Shown: positions 24,511 to 34,216 of the stretch, piece by piece | How positions within the stretch are numbered: position 1 is the stretch's first letter | Layout: each line of letters starts with the position of its first letter | NCBI GenBank assembly: GCA_039819545.1 | Contig: JBCBRS010000003.1 | Span: 1-64,000 of the forward strand | Reading direction: 5' to 3' | From: CALLPQ01 sp039819545 | GTDB taxonomy: Bacteria > Pseudomonadota > Alphaproteobacteria > Caulobacterales > Parvularculaceae | DNA length: 64,000 bases | Made by a program: the position numbers and the translations under genes | Notes under the pieces: model-generated | The model's database searches: none | Told to the model about the DNA's origin: nothing | The model's input: the letters and a program-made list of their open reading frames with translations, nothing else

Positions 24511-24544
24511 GGGGCACCATAATGGCGATGGTGCTTCCAGCCCC
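24511..24544 (-). promoter_or_regulatory. Intercistronic hairpin between TonB receptor and GH97 genes
   Basis: GCACCAT at 24514-24520 pairs perfectly with ATGGTGC at 24528-24534 around a 7-base loop, and flanking GGGG (24511) and CCCC (24541) can extend it with an internal loop. No T-run follows on the minus strand, so it is not a standard terminator. A hairpin at this place could stabilise the receptor message or reduce read-through into GH97. The rest of the 331-bp gap 24250-24580 holds only the direct repeat listed separately and A+T-rich sequence that may be the GH97 promoter. Confidence 0.5.
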
Positions 24545-24580
24545 TATTGCAAGGCTAAATCGGAATGGTCTCAGCGCGAC

Positions 24581-27460
24581 CTAAAATTGGTAGCTCGCGC
24601 CGAAAAAGATTTGCCGCCCGAAGAATTGCACGGTGCCGGTTTGCGCTTGTTGGCCGAAAAACGTTGCAACGGGTTCGTCTGTTACGTTATTAGCCTGAAA
24701 CAGCAACGTAACGCCGCCTAATGGCCCATCCGTAAAATCGTAAGACGCCTGATAGTCCACAACAAACTCGTCATCCGTAAACGGCAGTTGCTGGTTGATA
24801 CCGATCTGAGGTGAAATGAACTCAGAGCGGTATCGAACACCGACGCGTGTTGCAAATCCACCTTTCTCATAAAACAAGGTGGCGTTCGCCACATGATCAG
24901 AAAGGCCGGGAAGCGGTAAATTCAAGTTTTGACCGCTATTGGATGCTTCAAAATCAATCTGACTATCAGTATAGGAATAGTTTGCCGTAATACCGAAATC
25001 ACTCAGGATGCTTGGTAGAAAGTCAAACTTTTGAGCGTAAGCAACCTCAATACCCCGAACAAAGCCGCCCTCCCCATTGGTTGGGGCTCCAAATTGACCA
25101 ATCAGGGGTGAGCCTGCAGCAATAAATTGCTCTAATTGCCCTGCATCGTTCGCATCATCGAGATTAAGTGAGTTCAAGAATACGCCCAACACAGGTTCAA
25201 AATCAAACGTTGGGTCGGTCTCCGAAACGATAAATGACTGCAACGATTTATAGAATGCCGCAACAGTAAATATGCCACCATTGTCGAAGTAATGCTCGTA
25301 AGAAATGTCACCTTGATTTGCAAGAAATGGCCGCAAGGTCGGATTGCCGGCGCCACCGCCCTCCAAGCGGTTGTTTGTCATATTAAAGCTGATATTGAAC
25401 CCGGAACCGAGTTGGAAGATTGGCGGGCGCGACAGGGCACGGGACCCGGATAACCGCAGTTTGTCCCGTTCGGTCAGTTCAAAGATTAAATTGATCGACG
25501 GGAGGAAATTTGTGAATTTAATTCCTGAGGGAATACCTGGCGAGATAGCGACGGATTGTTGATCAGTTTGAACGATCCTCACCCCGGCATTACCAACCAA
25601 CGGAACGCCGAAGAGTTCGGTTTCAATATTGCCTTGTATATACCCGGCAATAACATCTTCAGCGACTTCAAAGGATTCCGTTTGTGTGAAGCCTTGTGAT
25701 TGATCGGCCACAATGGGCCCGATGCTCGCTTCAACGAGGGAGCGCGGGTCCTCGATCACCAGGTAGCAAGGAAAGCCGTTTGCGGCGAATTCGCCCTGGA
25801 AGCAATTCACCTGAGAATTCTGTTCAGTCAATGCAATGGGTGTGAACGCGTTCCCGGCAAACTGGAAAAACCCAGCGTCATTGCCAAAATCCGCTGACTC
25901 CCGAAACTGGCTCGCGCGACGCTGCGAATATCGAAAACCCATTTCAATAGATCGCAGAAACGAAATTGCATCGGTCTCGAACTCGGAGTCGAGAGCGCCA
26001 GCAAACAGCTGGTCATCATTTTTAAAAGGAAACACGCCGAACCGGCTTAAAAATAGGTCGGATCGATTGGTAAAGTCCTGCGAAAAATTCACAATTGGTA
26101 TGTCTGTACCCTGTAAAAGGTAGCTGATTGTCAGGTCGTCATTAAGCACCGGCGTGCTTTCAAGATCGTTGGAAACACCCGGCACCCCGCCAGTGAGGCT
26201 GGTTAGTGGCAAAATTGCAGAGACCTCATTGGCAAAGTCGCTTTGAGCACGCGAATACGTAAAGTCAGCGGAGACTGTCCATTTTTCCTGCTGCCACTTG
26301 AAATTACTGCCGATCGAGATCGTTTCGTTGTCATCGAAGTTGTTATCGTTAATACCTTGAGCGGTTAATCCAAACTGACTCGGATTTGCAGGGTCGGTCG
26401 GTGCGGGCACATTCCGGCTGAACGTTCCCCCCACAAGAGCGCTGCCCACGACAACGGGGTCAGTGACCGTTGTATTTGGCGCGCCAAAGTTTGCCGCTTG
26501 CGGACCAATGACCCGAATACCGCGGCCGAAAGACTGGGACTCAAAAGTGGAATAATAGGCGTCAACTGCCCACTCAAAGGTATCGGTCGGTCGGAACTGA
26601 AACGTACCGATGAAACCGTCGCGGGTATCGGACCCACCCTGATGTTCAGTTTCGAAACCGAAGGACACATTGTCGTTTTGCCCGTCGCCATTGAAATCGT
26701 TAGGCGCGAATCCGTCATAATCGAAGCCCACAAAACGCGTGGAAACGTCCGGCTGAACAAGACGGGCATATCCTAAGGCAATTCCGAACCTGCCGTCTGC
26801 AAACTGATCGACGTAAGAGGCGCTTACGCGATAACCGAAATCGTCAGCGTCGAAAACTTCGTCAGCACGAGTATTATAGCTCCCCCGGGCATTAATCGTT
26901 ACGCGCCGGTCATTAAGGTCAAGCGGACGAATTGTTCGCAGGGCTACGGTACCAGCCAGGCCGCCCTCCTGAAGCGACGCCTTCGGAGACTTGTAAATCT
27001 CGGCACCCGAAATCAATTCGGACGGAAACTGCTCGAATTCCGCGGAGCGGTTACCGTTTGGCGTTACCTGCTCACGACCGTTAAGCGTTGTAAATGTGAG
27101 CTGTTGACTGAGCCCCCTAATGTTAATGGCGCTCGACTGGCCACTTGTGCGTTGCGACGTGATCCCCGGCAAGCGCGCCAGCGCGTCAGCGATTGAGATA
27201 TCCGGCAACCGCCCGATATCCTCTGCACTGATCGATTCGACGATCGTGTCTGCATCGCGCTTGTTGGCAATGGCGTTTTCCAAGCTGCGGCGGAAGCCAC
27301 TTACCACAATCGTGTCGATTTCATCGTCTGCAGCAGACGCGTTCGCCGCTTCCTGTGCCAGCGCGGGGCCATGGCCAAGCGACATCCCGAAAAGGGCAAT
27401 CGCCGCTGATGATGTCGAAAGCCAAAATCTCTTTTTCGCCTGTCTGTCCAGTTTGGTCAT
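24581..27460 (-). CDS. TonB-dependent receptor for maltodextrin/starch oligosaccharides
   Basis: The 959-residue outer-membrane receptor starts at the ATG at 27460, which has GGAAGGAA upstream; the frame is open 48 codons further but without a signal there. The signal peptide (LSTSSAAIALFGMSLGHGPALA, with AQE cleavage) is followed by a TonB-box-like DTIVVSGFRRSLE, the plug domain (ISIADALARLPGITSQR, INIRGLSQQLTFTTLNGRE) and a long beta barrel ending in aromatic YQF (FFGASYQF), as required for BAM assembly. It belongs to the large carbohydrate-type TonB receptor group common in Caulobacter, Xanthomonas and Sphingomonas. The surrounding alpha-amylase, glucosidase, GH97 and sugar porter genes point to alpha-glucan oligosaccharides as ligand. 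No SusD partner is present, as is normal in proteobacteria. Confidence 0.95.
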   Translation of the reverse strand: MTKLDRQAKKRFWLSTSSAAIALFGMSLGHGPALAQEAANASAADDEIDTIVVSGFRRSLENAIANKRDADTIVESISAEDIGRLPDISIADALARLPGITSQRTSGQSSAINIRGLSQQLTFTTLNGREQVTPNGNRSAEFEQFPSELISGAEIYKSPKASLQEGGLAGTVALRTIRPLDLNDRRVTINARGSYNTRADEVFDADDFGYRVSASYVDQFADGRFGIALGYARLVQPDVSTRFVGFDYDGFAPNDFNGDGQNDNVSFGFETEHQGGSDTRDGFIGTFQFRPTDTFEWAVDAYYSTFESQSFGRGIRVIGPQAANFGAPNTTVTDPVVVGSALVGGTFSRNVPAPTDPANPSQFGLTAQGINDNNFDDNETISIGSNFKWQQEKWTVSADFTYSRAQSDFANEVSAILPLTSLTGGVPGVSNDLESTPVLNDDLTISYLLQGTDIPIVNFSQDFTNRSDLFLSRFGVFPFKNDDQLFAGALDSEFETDAISFLRSIEMGFRYSQRRASQFRESADFGNDAGFFQFAGNAFTPIALTEQNSQVNCFQGEFAANGFPCYLVIEDPRSLVEASIGPIVADQSQGFTQTESFEVAEDVIAGYIQGNIETELFGVPLVGNAGVRIVQTDQQSVAISPGIPSGIKFTNFLPSINLIFELTERDKLRLSGSRALSRPPIFQLGSGFNISFNMTNNRLEGGGAGNPTLRPFLANQGDISYEHYFDNGGIFTVAAFYKSLQSFIVSETDPTFDFEPVLGVFLNSLNLDDANDAGQLEQFIAAGSPLIGQFGAPTNGEGGFVRGIEVAYAQKFDFLPSILSDFGITANYSYTDSQIDFEASNSGQNLNLPLPGLSDHVANATLFYEKGGFATRVGVRYRSEFISPQIGINQQLPFTDDEFVVDYQASYDFTDGPLGGVTLLFQANNVTDEPVATFFGQQAQTGTVQFFGRQIFFGASYQF

Positions 27461-27880
27461 TATTCGTTCCTTCCCAGTCTTCAAATGCCTGCCCGCATCG
27501 CCCGCGCAGGTCGCCTCTTGATGCCTTATGATTGACACCTTGAGCATCGGCGGTCGGCCTCCCAAAACAGGAGATGCCAAACAGGCCGTACCCTTGTAAT
27601 TCAAACCCTGAAATATGCTACAAGATGTTGCAAGTAAAAAATGCTGCGCACGCTGCTAATTGTCGAAAATTGGCCATGGCCACGGCAAGGCCACGCCTAG
27701 CCACATAGTATTTTATTGTTTTCATTGATTTTTCTGATATGGCCCGTGAAACCTTGAATTGGTAAATTTACCACATGCCAAGATGTAATTTTATGCAAAA
27801 TTGATGTGCTACACACTATCGTACGCGAAGAAAACACACTATGGTGTGAATATTGGCGATGACGGAAGGGATCGTTTGAG
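27461..27880. promoter_or_regulatory. Divergent control region of the starch locus
   Basis: The 420 bp between the receptor and amylase genes is strikingly A+T-rich and must carry both divergent promoters. Possible operator elements are a TTGCAA at 27628-27633 next to TGCGCA at 27645-27650 on the receptor side, a 23-bp motif at 27787-27809 that recurs before the MFS gene, a direct repeat ACACACTAT at 27811-27819 and 27834-27842, and the palindrome CACAC-TATG-GTGTG at 27835-27848. The LacI-type regulator encoded at 31489-32553 is the obvious candidate to bind here. Confidence 0.6.
27787..27809 (+). promoter_or_regulatory. Candidate operator motif shared with the MFS promoter
   Basis: AATTTTATGCAAAATTGATG and the next three bases match the segment 34217-34238 upstream of the sugar porter gene with only a few differences and one gap. 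The centre contains TGCAAAATTG, and a similar TTGCAA core lies on the receptor side at 27628. Being before two differently placed genes of the same locus, it is a candidate operator for the local LacI-type regulator. The A+T-rich nature of the motif makes chance similarity possible. Confidence 0.4.
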
Positions 27881-29776
27881 ATGGGAACTTCACGGGCAAT
27901 AAGGCTGTTGCTTGCCGGTCAATTCGCGATCTTGGCGATGGTCGGTGAGACATCCGTTATGGCACAGGCATCATCCTCGTTCCGGGACCGCCCCCCGGAG
28001 GATGAGGTTGTTTACTTCATCCTGCCCGACCGGTTTGAGAACGGTGACCCCGCCAATGATCGCGGCGGTCTGGAGGGGGACCGGCTGACCCATGGGTTTG
28101 ATCCGAGCCATAAGGGGTTTTTCCACGGCGGCGATCTGAAAGGACTGACCCGGCGCCTGGATTACATTCAGGACCTCGGCGCAACGGCAATCTGGCTTGG
28201 CCCGATCTACAAGAATAATCCCGTGCAAGGCGCGCCGGGCCAGGAATCAGCCGGCTATCACGGATACTGGATCACCGATTTTACCCAGGTTGACCCGCAT
28301 TTCGGCACCAATGACGACCTGAAGGCCTTTGTAGAGGCGGCCCATGCACGGGGCATCAAGATCTATCTCGACATTATCACCAACCATACAGCCGATATTA
28401 TAGCGTACCGGGAATGTCACGACCCCGATTATTCTGGGGAGGATAAAGTAACGGGGGAATGCACCTATCGGTCAAAGGCTGATTATCCGTACACCACACG
28501 CGCGACTACCGAAGGCATCCCGATAAATAGCGGCTTTATGGGTGATCAAACGCCTTTTCAGAACGCGAAAAATTTTGAGGCCCTGACCCGCCACGATTTT
28601 GCGTACACGCCTTACCTGCCAGCGGGGCAGGAAACGGTAAAAGTGCCCGCCTGGCTCAATGAGGTGCGCTATTATCACAACCGCGGCAATTCCCACTGGA
28701 CAGGCGAAAGCGTCACCTATGGCGACTTTGCCGGCCTCGATGATCTGATGACGGAGGATCCGCGTGTCCTTCAGGGCTTTATTGATATTTTCAAAGACTG
28801 GATCACGGAGTTTGGCATTGACGGCTTTCGCATTGATACCGCAAAGCATGTGAACCCGGAATTCTGGCGCGTCTTTAACAAAGCCATGCAGGACCATGCC
28901 GCCACGCAAGGCATTCCAAACTTCTACATCTTTGGGGAGGTGTACGACCCCGACCCTGCGGGTCTCGCCCGTCACACGCGCGAGAACGGCTTTCCCACGG
29001 TGCTCGATTTTGCATTTCAGAATACGGTGCGTGATGTGATCGTCAATGGCGCTCCCACGAAAACGCTCGCCCGTCTTTTTGATGTTGATGGTCTTTATGC
29101 GGGGGGCCGGGCCGCCGCGCGTCGCTTACCGGTATTTACCGGAAACCACGATATGGGCCGTTTTGCCATGTTTGTGCGTCAGGGGACCGACGGCCTGACA
29201 GAAACAGAAATTCAAAAACGAACCACCCTCGCCCACGCCATGATGTTTTTCCTCCGCGGTGTGCCCGTTATCTATTATGGCGATGAGCAAGGCTTTAATG
29301 GCGATGGCAACGATCAGGCTTCCCGTGAGGATATGTTCGCGAGCAACGTGGCGAGCTATAACGACAATATTCTCGTCGGTACCGCGGACACCACGGCCAT
29401 TTCGAATTTCAACACAAAGCATCCGCTGTTTAAAGCTTTCCGCGAGATGGCCGCGCTCTACAAAAGAGAAGCCTTGCTGCGCCACGGTCATCAGATCGTC
29501 AGGCTCGCTGAAGAAGAAGCCAACACGCAAGAAGGAAGGGCCTTTGTGGTCAGCCATGTGCCGGATCATGCGGCCGCGCCGGCAGAAACAGCGTTTCACG
29601 AAATTCTTGTGGCCCTTAATTTTAGTATGACGCCCCGCACCGTAAACGTCACCGTCGACCCGCGATCAACCCGCTGGAAATCATTACACGGACCATGCCG
29701 CCCAAAGGTCTTAGCACGGGGTAGCTACGCCATCACCCTGCCGCCAACCGGATATGTTGTATGCAAATCAAAGTAG
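27881..29776 (+). CDS. Periplasmic alpha-amylase family GH13
   Basis: The 631-residue exported protein has a signal peptide (LLLAGQFAILAMVGETSVMA, cleavage near AQA). The catalytic barrel begins VVYFILPDRFENGDPANDRG. GH13 conserved regions are all present: DIITNHTAD (region I), DGFRIDTAKHVNP with the nucleophile Asp (region II), FGEVYDP with the acid/base Glu (region III) and FTGNHDMGRF (region IV). A small C-terminal beta domain ends the protein. It resembles the alpha-amylases found next to TonB receptors in gammaproteobacteria and alphaproteobacteria (GH13_19-like). It would cut maltodextrins in the periplasm to short units. It is the first gene of a two-gene operon; its end overlaps the next open frame. 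Confidence 0.96.
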   Translation: MGTSRAIRLLLAGQFAILAMVGETSVMAQASSSFRDRPPEDEVVYFILPDRFENGDPANDRGGLEGDRLTHGFDPSHKGFFHGGDLKGLTRRLDYIQDLGATAIWLGPIYKNNPVQGAPGQESAGYHGYWITDFTQVDPHFGTNDDLKAFVEAAHARGIKIYLDIITNHTADIIAYRECHDPDYSGEDKVTGECTYRSKADYPYTTRATTEGIPINSGFMGDQTPFQNAKNFEALTRHDFAYTPYLPAGQETVKVPAWLNEVRYYHNRGNSHWTGESVTYGDFAGLDDLMTEDPRVLQGFIDIFKDWITEFGIDGFRIDTAKHVNPEFWRVFNKAMQDHAATQGIPNFYIFGEVYDPDPAGLARHTRENGFPTVLDFAFQNTVRDVIVNGAPTKTLARLFDVDGLYAGGRAAARRLPVFTGNHDMGRFAMFVRQGTDGLTETEIQKRTTLAHAMMFFLRGVPVIYYGDEQGFNGDGNDQASREDMFASNVASYNDNILVGTADTTAISNFNTKHPLFKAFREMAALYKREALLRHGHQIVRLAEEEANTQEGRAFVVSHVPDHAAAPAETAFHEILVALNFSMTPRTVNVTVDPRSTRWKSLHGPCRPKVLARGSYAITLPPTGYVVCKSK

Positions 29777-31473
29777 AAACGCCCAGGAACGCAGAACCGA
29801 TGGGCGACCGGGCACCTGTCGCTTTGGATCAACGGGCCGACCAATCCTGTCCGCTTGCAGCGCACCCCTGGTGGAAGGGCGCGGCCATCTATCAGGTCTA
29901 TCCACGCAGTTTTCTGGACAGCAATGGCGACGGCATCGGTGACCTACCCGGGATCACGAGTAAACTCGATCATATTGCGAGCCTTGGCGTTGACGGGGTA
30001 TGGCTATCGCCCTTTTTTACCTCGCCGATGAATGACTATGGCTATGACGTGGCAGATTATTGTGACGTCGATCCTATTTTTGGGACCCTGACGGACTTTG
30101 ATGCCTTGCTGTCGCGTGCCCATGGCCTCGGCCTTAAAGTGATCGTTGATCAGGTTTACTCTCACACCTCCGACGCCCACCCGTGGTTTCAAACATCACG
30201 CGAGAGCCGGGATAATCCCAAGGCAGACTGGTATGTGTGGGCCGATGCAAAGCCCGACGGGTCCCCGCCCAGTAATTGGCAATCGGTCTTTGGCGGCGCG
30301 GCCTGGACGTGGGATAGTCGGCGCGGTCAATATTACCTGCATAACTTTCTGACGAGCCAGCCTGACCTTAATCTTCATAACCCGGCTGTGCAGGAGGCGT
30401 TGCTTGACGTTGCGCGGTTTTGGCTTGATCGGGGCGTCGATGGATTTCGTCTTGATGCCATCAATTTTGCCATGCATGACCCGGCCCTCACCGATAATCC
30501 GCCTGCGGACTTGAAAGGCCGCCAGCCCACGCGGCCCTTTGACTTTCAGGAGCACCGTTTCAACCAGTCACACGCTGATATCCCACTGTTTCTGGAGCGC
30601 GTACGCAGTGTGATGGATGAGTATACCGCAATCTTTTCCGTGGCGGAGATTGGCGGGCCAGACCCCCTTGGCGAGATGAAGGCGTTTACCGCCGATGACC
30701 AGCGGCTGCATTCAGCTTATAGCTTTGATTTTCTGTATGCAGAGGACCTCTGCTCCAAGGCGGCGCAAAGCTCGCTTCTGGCGTGGGGCAATCAGCCGGG
30801 CGAGGGTTGGCCATCCTGGGCGTTTTCCAATCACGATGCACCGCGCGCCGTGAGCCGTTGGGCATTGGCTGAGGATCGCCAATCGGCGGCTCACTGTTAC
30901 GCCCTGTTTCTATGCGCCCTGCGCGGCAATGTCTTTATTTATCAGGGCGAAGAGCTTGGCCTGCCTCAAGCGCATGTGGCCTTTGAGGATTTGAAGGACC
31001 CTGAAGCCATCAAAAACTGGCCGCTGACCCTCGGCCGCGATGGTGCGCGCACGCCTATCCCATGGCGCGCCGGTGAACGCGATACGTTCTACGGATTTTC
31101 CACTGGCACTGCCTGGCTGCCCACTGATGATGCTCACGGCCCCCTGGCGGTTGACGCGCAGGAAGCGGACCCGCGCTCGACGCTGCATCAGATGCGCACA
31201 ATGCTGGCTTTTCGGCGGACGTCGCCGGCCCTAAGGCTTGGTGATATTGCGTTTATCGATCTGCAGACAGATGATATCGTTGCGTTTACCCGGCACCATG
31301 ACGGTGAGCACCTCACCTGCCTGTTCAATCTGGGGGCCACCGCACGGACACTGCCCTCATTTGCTCAGGCGAAAGGCCAACCGGTCCTGGCGACAGGTTT
31401 CGAGGCTGCACTAACGGCATGCCCTCGTGAATTGCCACCCTATAGCGGGATTATTATCCAAACCGATCCATAA
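29761..31473 (+). CDS. Cytoplasmic alpha-glucosidase family GH13 (oligo-1,6-glucosidase/maltase type)
   Basis: The 570-residue protein has no signal peptide and would act in the cytoplasm. Its barrel starts WWKGAAIYQVYPRSFLDSNG with the calcium-type loop DGIGDLPGITSKLD. Catalytic regions are DQVYSHTSDAHPWF, DGFRLDAINFAMHD (nucleophile Asp), FSVAEIGGPDP (acid/base Glu) and FSNHDAPRAVSR (third acid). This is the GH13_23-like alpha-glucosidase common in alphaproteobacteria, which releases glucose from maltose and short maltodextrins. The ATG at 29761 overlaps the amylase gene by 16 bp; the ATG at 29800 with AGGA upstream is an equally good start and leaves the conserved region intact. Co-transcribed with the amylase. 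Confidence 0.96.
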   Translation: MQIKVETPRNAEPMGDRAPVALDQRADQSCPLAAHPWWKGAAIYQVYPRSFLDSNGDGIGDLPGITSKLDHIASLGVDGVWLSPFFTSPMNDYGYDVADYCDVDPIFGTLTDFDALLSRAHGLGLKVIVDQVYSHTSDAHPWFQTSRESRDNPKADWYVWADAKPDGSPPSNWQSVFGGAAWTWDSRRGQYYLHNFLTSQPDLNLHNPAVQEALLDVARFWLDRGVDGFRLDAINFAMHDPALTDNPPADLKGRQPTRPFDFQEHRFNQSHADIPLFLERVRSVMDEYTAIFSVAEIGGPDPLGEMKAFTADDQRLHSAYSFDFLYAEDLCSKAAQSSLLAWGNQPGEGWPSWAFSNHDAPRAVSRWALAEDRQSAAHCYALFLCALRGNVFIYQGEELGLPQAHVAFEDLKDPEAIKNWPLTLGRDGARTPIPWRAGERDTFYGFSTGTAWLPTDDAHGPLAVDAQEADPRSTLHQMRTMLAFRRTSPALRLGDIAFIDLQTDDIVAFTRHHDGEHLTCLFNLGATARTLPSFAQAKGQPVLATGFEAALTACPRELPPYSGIIIQTDP

Positions 31474-31488
31474 AGGGGCACATAGCGT

Positions 31489-32553
31489 TTAAGCGCCGCA
31501 GGAATCGCGAACGATGAGTTCTGTAGGCAGACGTTCTGATGGTATCTCATAACTATTATTCGAATTGATCAGCTTAGACACCAAAAGTCGCCCGGCAGTT
31601 GCCATATCTTGCGAAATTGTTGATAGCGCCGGCGAGGAATATCGGGCCAGCAAAATATCATCATAGCCCACAACCGATACATCGGTTGGCACGTTTATGC
31701 CAAGTTTCATAAGCCCCCGAACGGCGCCGATACCAATCAGATCGCTCGCCGCAAACAGCCCATCAAATTGAATACCGCCGCCACGCAAGCGCTCAACAGC
31801 CTCGGCGGCGGATTCTACCTCAAAGTGGACCGATGAGACCAGTGTTCGGTCGACGGGGACGCCTGCCTGTTCATGGGCCTGGCAATAGCCCTCATAGCGT
31901 TGGCGGACTTCGGGCGCTTCGCGGTCACCAAAAAAAGCGATCCGTTTACGGCCTAACCGCAGAAGATGCGCCGTGGCCCGGCGCCCACCGCGCACATTAT
32001 CACTGCCGACGGAGCAATATTCCTGACCGGGCAATTGCGCGCCCCACACAACAAACCTGTTTTCCGCCGCCGCCAACCGGTTGAAACGGTCATGCAGAAA
32101 GCTTTGCCCCAGAAAAATGACCCCTTCGGTCCGACTGGAGGAGATGAGCGCAGACAAATCGTCAAAGTTTTGCGGGGCCACATGGGAGATCACAAGGTCA
32201 CACTCCGCAGCACGCGCGGCCTCCCCCACGCCGCCAATCAGCTCCATAAAAAACGGATCGGCGCGGCTACCCTCCCGGCCCAGAGGTGTTGGAATGGCGA
32301 GGGTAATTGTAGCCGAAGCTGAGGATAGCATGGTGGGCATTTGCGGGCGGAACGCATAATGATGTTCGCGCGCCAATTGCCAGATACGCCGCTTGGTTGC
32401 CTCGCGCACAAGCGGACTATTGTTAAGCGCGCGTGATACTGTTGCCGTTGATACGCCCGCGAGGGCAGCCAAATCTTCAAGCCGCACATTGCGGGCATCC
32501 GGCTCCGCTGGGGGTGGGGCCGGTTGCTGGCGCCCATTACTGTGTTCTGTCAC
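31489..32553 (-). CDS. LacI family transcriptional regulator of the starch locus
   Basis: The 354-residue repressor-type protein has an N-terminal helix-turn-helix (VRLEDLAALAGVSTATVSRA, then LNNSPLVREATKRRI) at about residues 21-55. The periplasmic-binding-protein-like sugar sensor follows, with SDLIGIGAVRGLMKLGINVP and VSVVGYDDILLARYSSPALS. The hinge helix region that contacts the minor groove precedes the sensor. The ligand is likely maltose or a related glucoside because of its position between the glucosidase and the sugar porter. It probably represses or activates the divergent receptor/amylase promoters and the porter. Its start is 8 bp from the stop of the porter gene on the same strand, so the two are likely one transcript. 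Confidence 0.95.
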   Translation of the reverse strand: MTEHSNGRQQPAPPPAEPDARNVRLEDLAALAGVSTATVSRALNNSPLVREATKRRIWQLAREHHYAFRPQMPTMLSSASATITLAIPTPLGREGSRADPFFMELIGGVGEAARAAECDLVISHVAPQNFDDLSALISSSRTEGVIFLGQSFLHDRFNRLAAAENRFVVWGAQLPGQEYCSVGSDNVRGGRRATAHLLRLGRKRIAFFGDREAPEVRQRYEGYCQAHEQAGVPVDRTLVSSVHFEVESAAEAVERLRGGGIQFDGLFAASDLIGIGAVRGLMKLGINVPTDVSVVGYDDILLARYSSPALSTISQDMATAGRLLVSKLINSNNSYEIPSERLPTELIVRDSCGA

Positions 32554-32561
32554 GGGTCGTT

Positions 32562-34133
32562 TTACTCTCCTGCTACGGGGCGCGGCTGCGGCCCAGCGGG
32601 GGCCGTCAGGCTGTTGACCTCCACCGTTGTGTACTGATCATCTTTATCATCGACCATCAGGGTCGCGATGGCACCAAGACCAAGGCTGATGCCACCGGCA
32701 AGTAACGCATAAATTGCCGCCCCATCAAACAAACGCGTGACCAAAAGCCCGAGAATACTGGCCGCCGTTAATTGCGGGATGACAATAAAGAAATTGAAGA
32801 TGCCCATATAGACCCCCATCTTTTTCAAAGGCAAAGCGCCAGACAGAATCGCGTAAGGAACCGACAGGATTGACGCCCACGCAATGCCAACCCCTACCAT
32901 GGAAATCCACAAGAACGCGGGGTCACGGATAATAAGAACGCTGGCAAGCCCCAAACCGCCACAGGTCAGGCATAGGGCGTGAGTGATCTTTCGACTGGTA
33001 CGTGCAGCAAAGGCGGGGATGATAAAGGCCGCCAAAGCCGCAATACCAAATTTTGCCCCCATCAGGATACCGACCCAGTTCCCTGCCCTATTATAAATCT
33101 CCGATGTCGGATCAAGTGTGCCGTAGTGAGAGGCCGCAACACCGGGCAACATGTAAATCCACATGGAGAAAAACGCGAACCAGGAGAAAAACTGAACGAC
33201 AGCGAGCTGTTTCATGGTGCGGGGCATGGTGAAAAGATCACCCATAATCTCTGAAAACGGGTTATCAACCTGATTACGCTGGGCAAGAAGACCAGCAGCT
33301 ATTTGCAGAAGCCCAAAGAAAACCCCGCCGATGGTCAGAATATAGAGCTCTTTTTCCAACGAAAACTGCGCCACCAGAACCGTCAGCACACCGCTGACCA
33401 CGAGAACGGTGCCACCATTGCGGTACCATGCTGTTTTTGGCGTCTTTTTTTCCGCGGCTGCAGCCTGTGGCGACTGATCTGCTAATGCTTTTTCAAAGGC
33501 GGCAACTTCCTCCGGCGAATATTCCTTTGTGGTCAAGACCGTCCACATGACCGACGTGAGCACCATGGCGCCGCCGAAATAGAAGGCATATTTTACCGAT
33601 GGTGGGATTTGTCCTGCCGGCGCCGTGTTGGCCACCCCAAACCATTCGGTCAGCACAAAAGGCAAGACCGCCGCAGTGACCCCGCCAAAGCCGATAAAAA
33701 AGGTCTGTGTGGCAAAGCCTGTTGTGCGCTGGCGCTCGGGCAGCATATCGCCAACGAACGCGCGGAATGGTTCCATGGTCACATTGATGGCCGCGTCCAT
33801 GATCCACAACATACCGGCGGCAACCCAGAGGGTTGGCGAATTAGGCATGAAAAAAAGCGCAAATGTCGTCGCCAACGCGCCATAGAAAAAGTAGGGACGC
33901 CGCCGTCCCAGCCAGCCCCAGGTGCGGTCGCTCATATATCCAATGATCGGCTGGACCAGGAGGCCGGTGAGCGGAGCCGCGATCCACAGGATGGGGATGT
34001 CGTTGAGATCAGCGCCGAGGGTCTGAAAAATACGGCTGACATTGGCATTCTGCAGGGCGAAGCCCACCTGAATGCCAAAAAAGCCAAAGCACATATTCAA
34101 AATCTGAGGGGTGCGCAGGGCAGGTTTTTGCAT
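32562..34133 (-). CDS. MFS sugar porter (SLC45-like, maltose type)
   Basis: The 523-residue inner-membrane protein has 12 predicted helices. The N-terminus (LNMCFGFFGIQVGFALQNAN) and the first loop SDRTWGWLGRRRPYFF match the GPH/SLC45-like group used for maltose, maltodextrin or sucrose uptake in Caulobacter, Sphingomonas and Xanthomonas relatives. A charged loop with SPEEVAAFEKALADQSPQAA separates the halves. It would bring short maltodextrins made by the periplasmic amylase and GH97 enzyme into the cytoplasm for the alpha-glucosidase. A motif shared with the amylase promoter lies about 90 bp upstream. It is followed by the regulator gene on the same strand. Confidence 0.94.
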   Translation of the reverse strand: MQKPALRTPQILNMCFGFFGIQVGFALQNANVSRIFQTLGADLNDIPILWIAAPLTGLLVQPIIGYMSDRTWGWLGRRRPYFFYGALATTFALFFMPNSPTLWVAAGMLWIMDAAINVTMEPFRAFVGDMLPERQRTTGFATQTFFIGFGGVTAAVLPFVLTEWFGVANTAPAGQIPPSVKYAFYFGGAMVLTSVMWTVLTTKEYSPEEVAAFEKALADQSPQAAAAEKKTPKTAWYRNGGTVLVVSGVLTVLVAQFSLEKELYILTIGGVFFGLLQIAAGLLAQRNQVDNPFSEIMGDLFTMPRTMKQLAVVQFFSWFAFFSMWIYMLPGVAASHYGTLDPTSEIYNRAGNWVGILMGAKFGIAALAAFIIPAFAARTSRKITHALCLTCGGLGLASVLIIRDPAFLWISMVGVGIAWASILSVPYAILSGALPLKKMGVYMGIFNFFIVIPQLTAASILGLLVTRLFDGAAIYALLAGGISLGLGAIATLMVDDKDDQYTTVEVNSLTAPAGPQPRPVAGE

Positions 34134-34216
34134 GGCCTCGGTTTCCTTCCCGGAACGGTCCCGCCCCGCCAGAGGGCTGCCTGGGGACTATCCGTCGCTG
34201 CGTTGTTTCCAACTGC

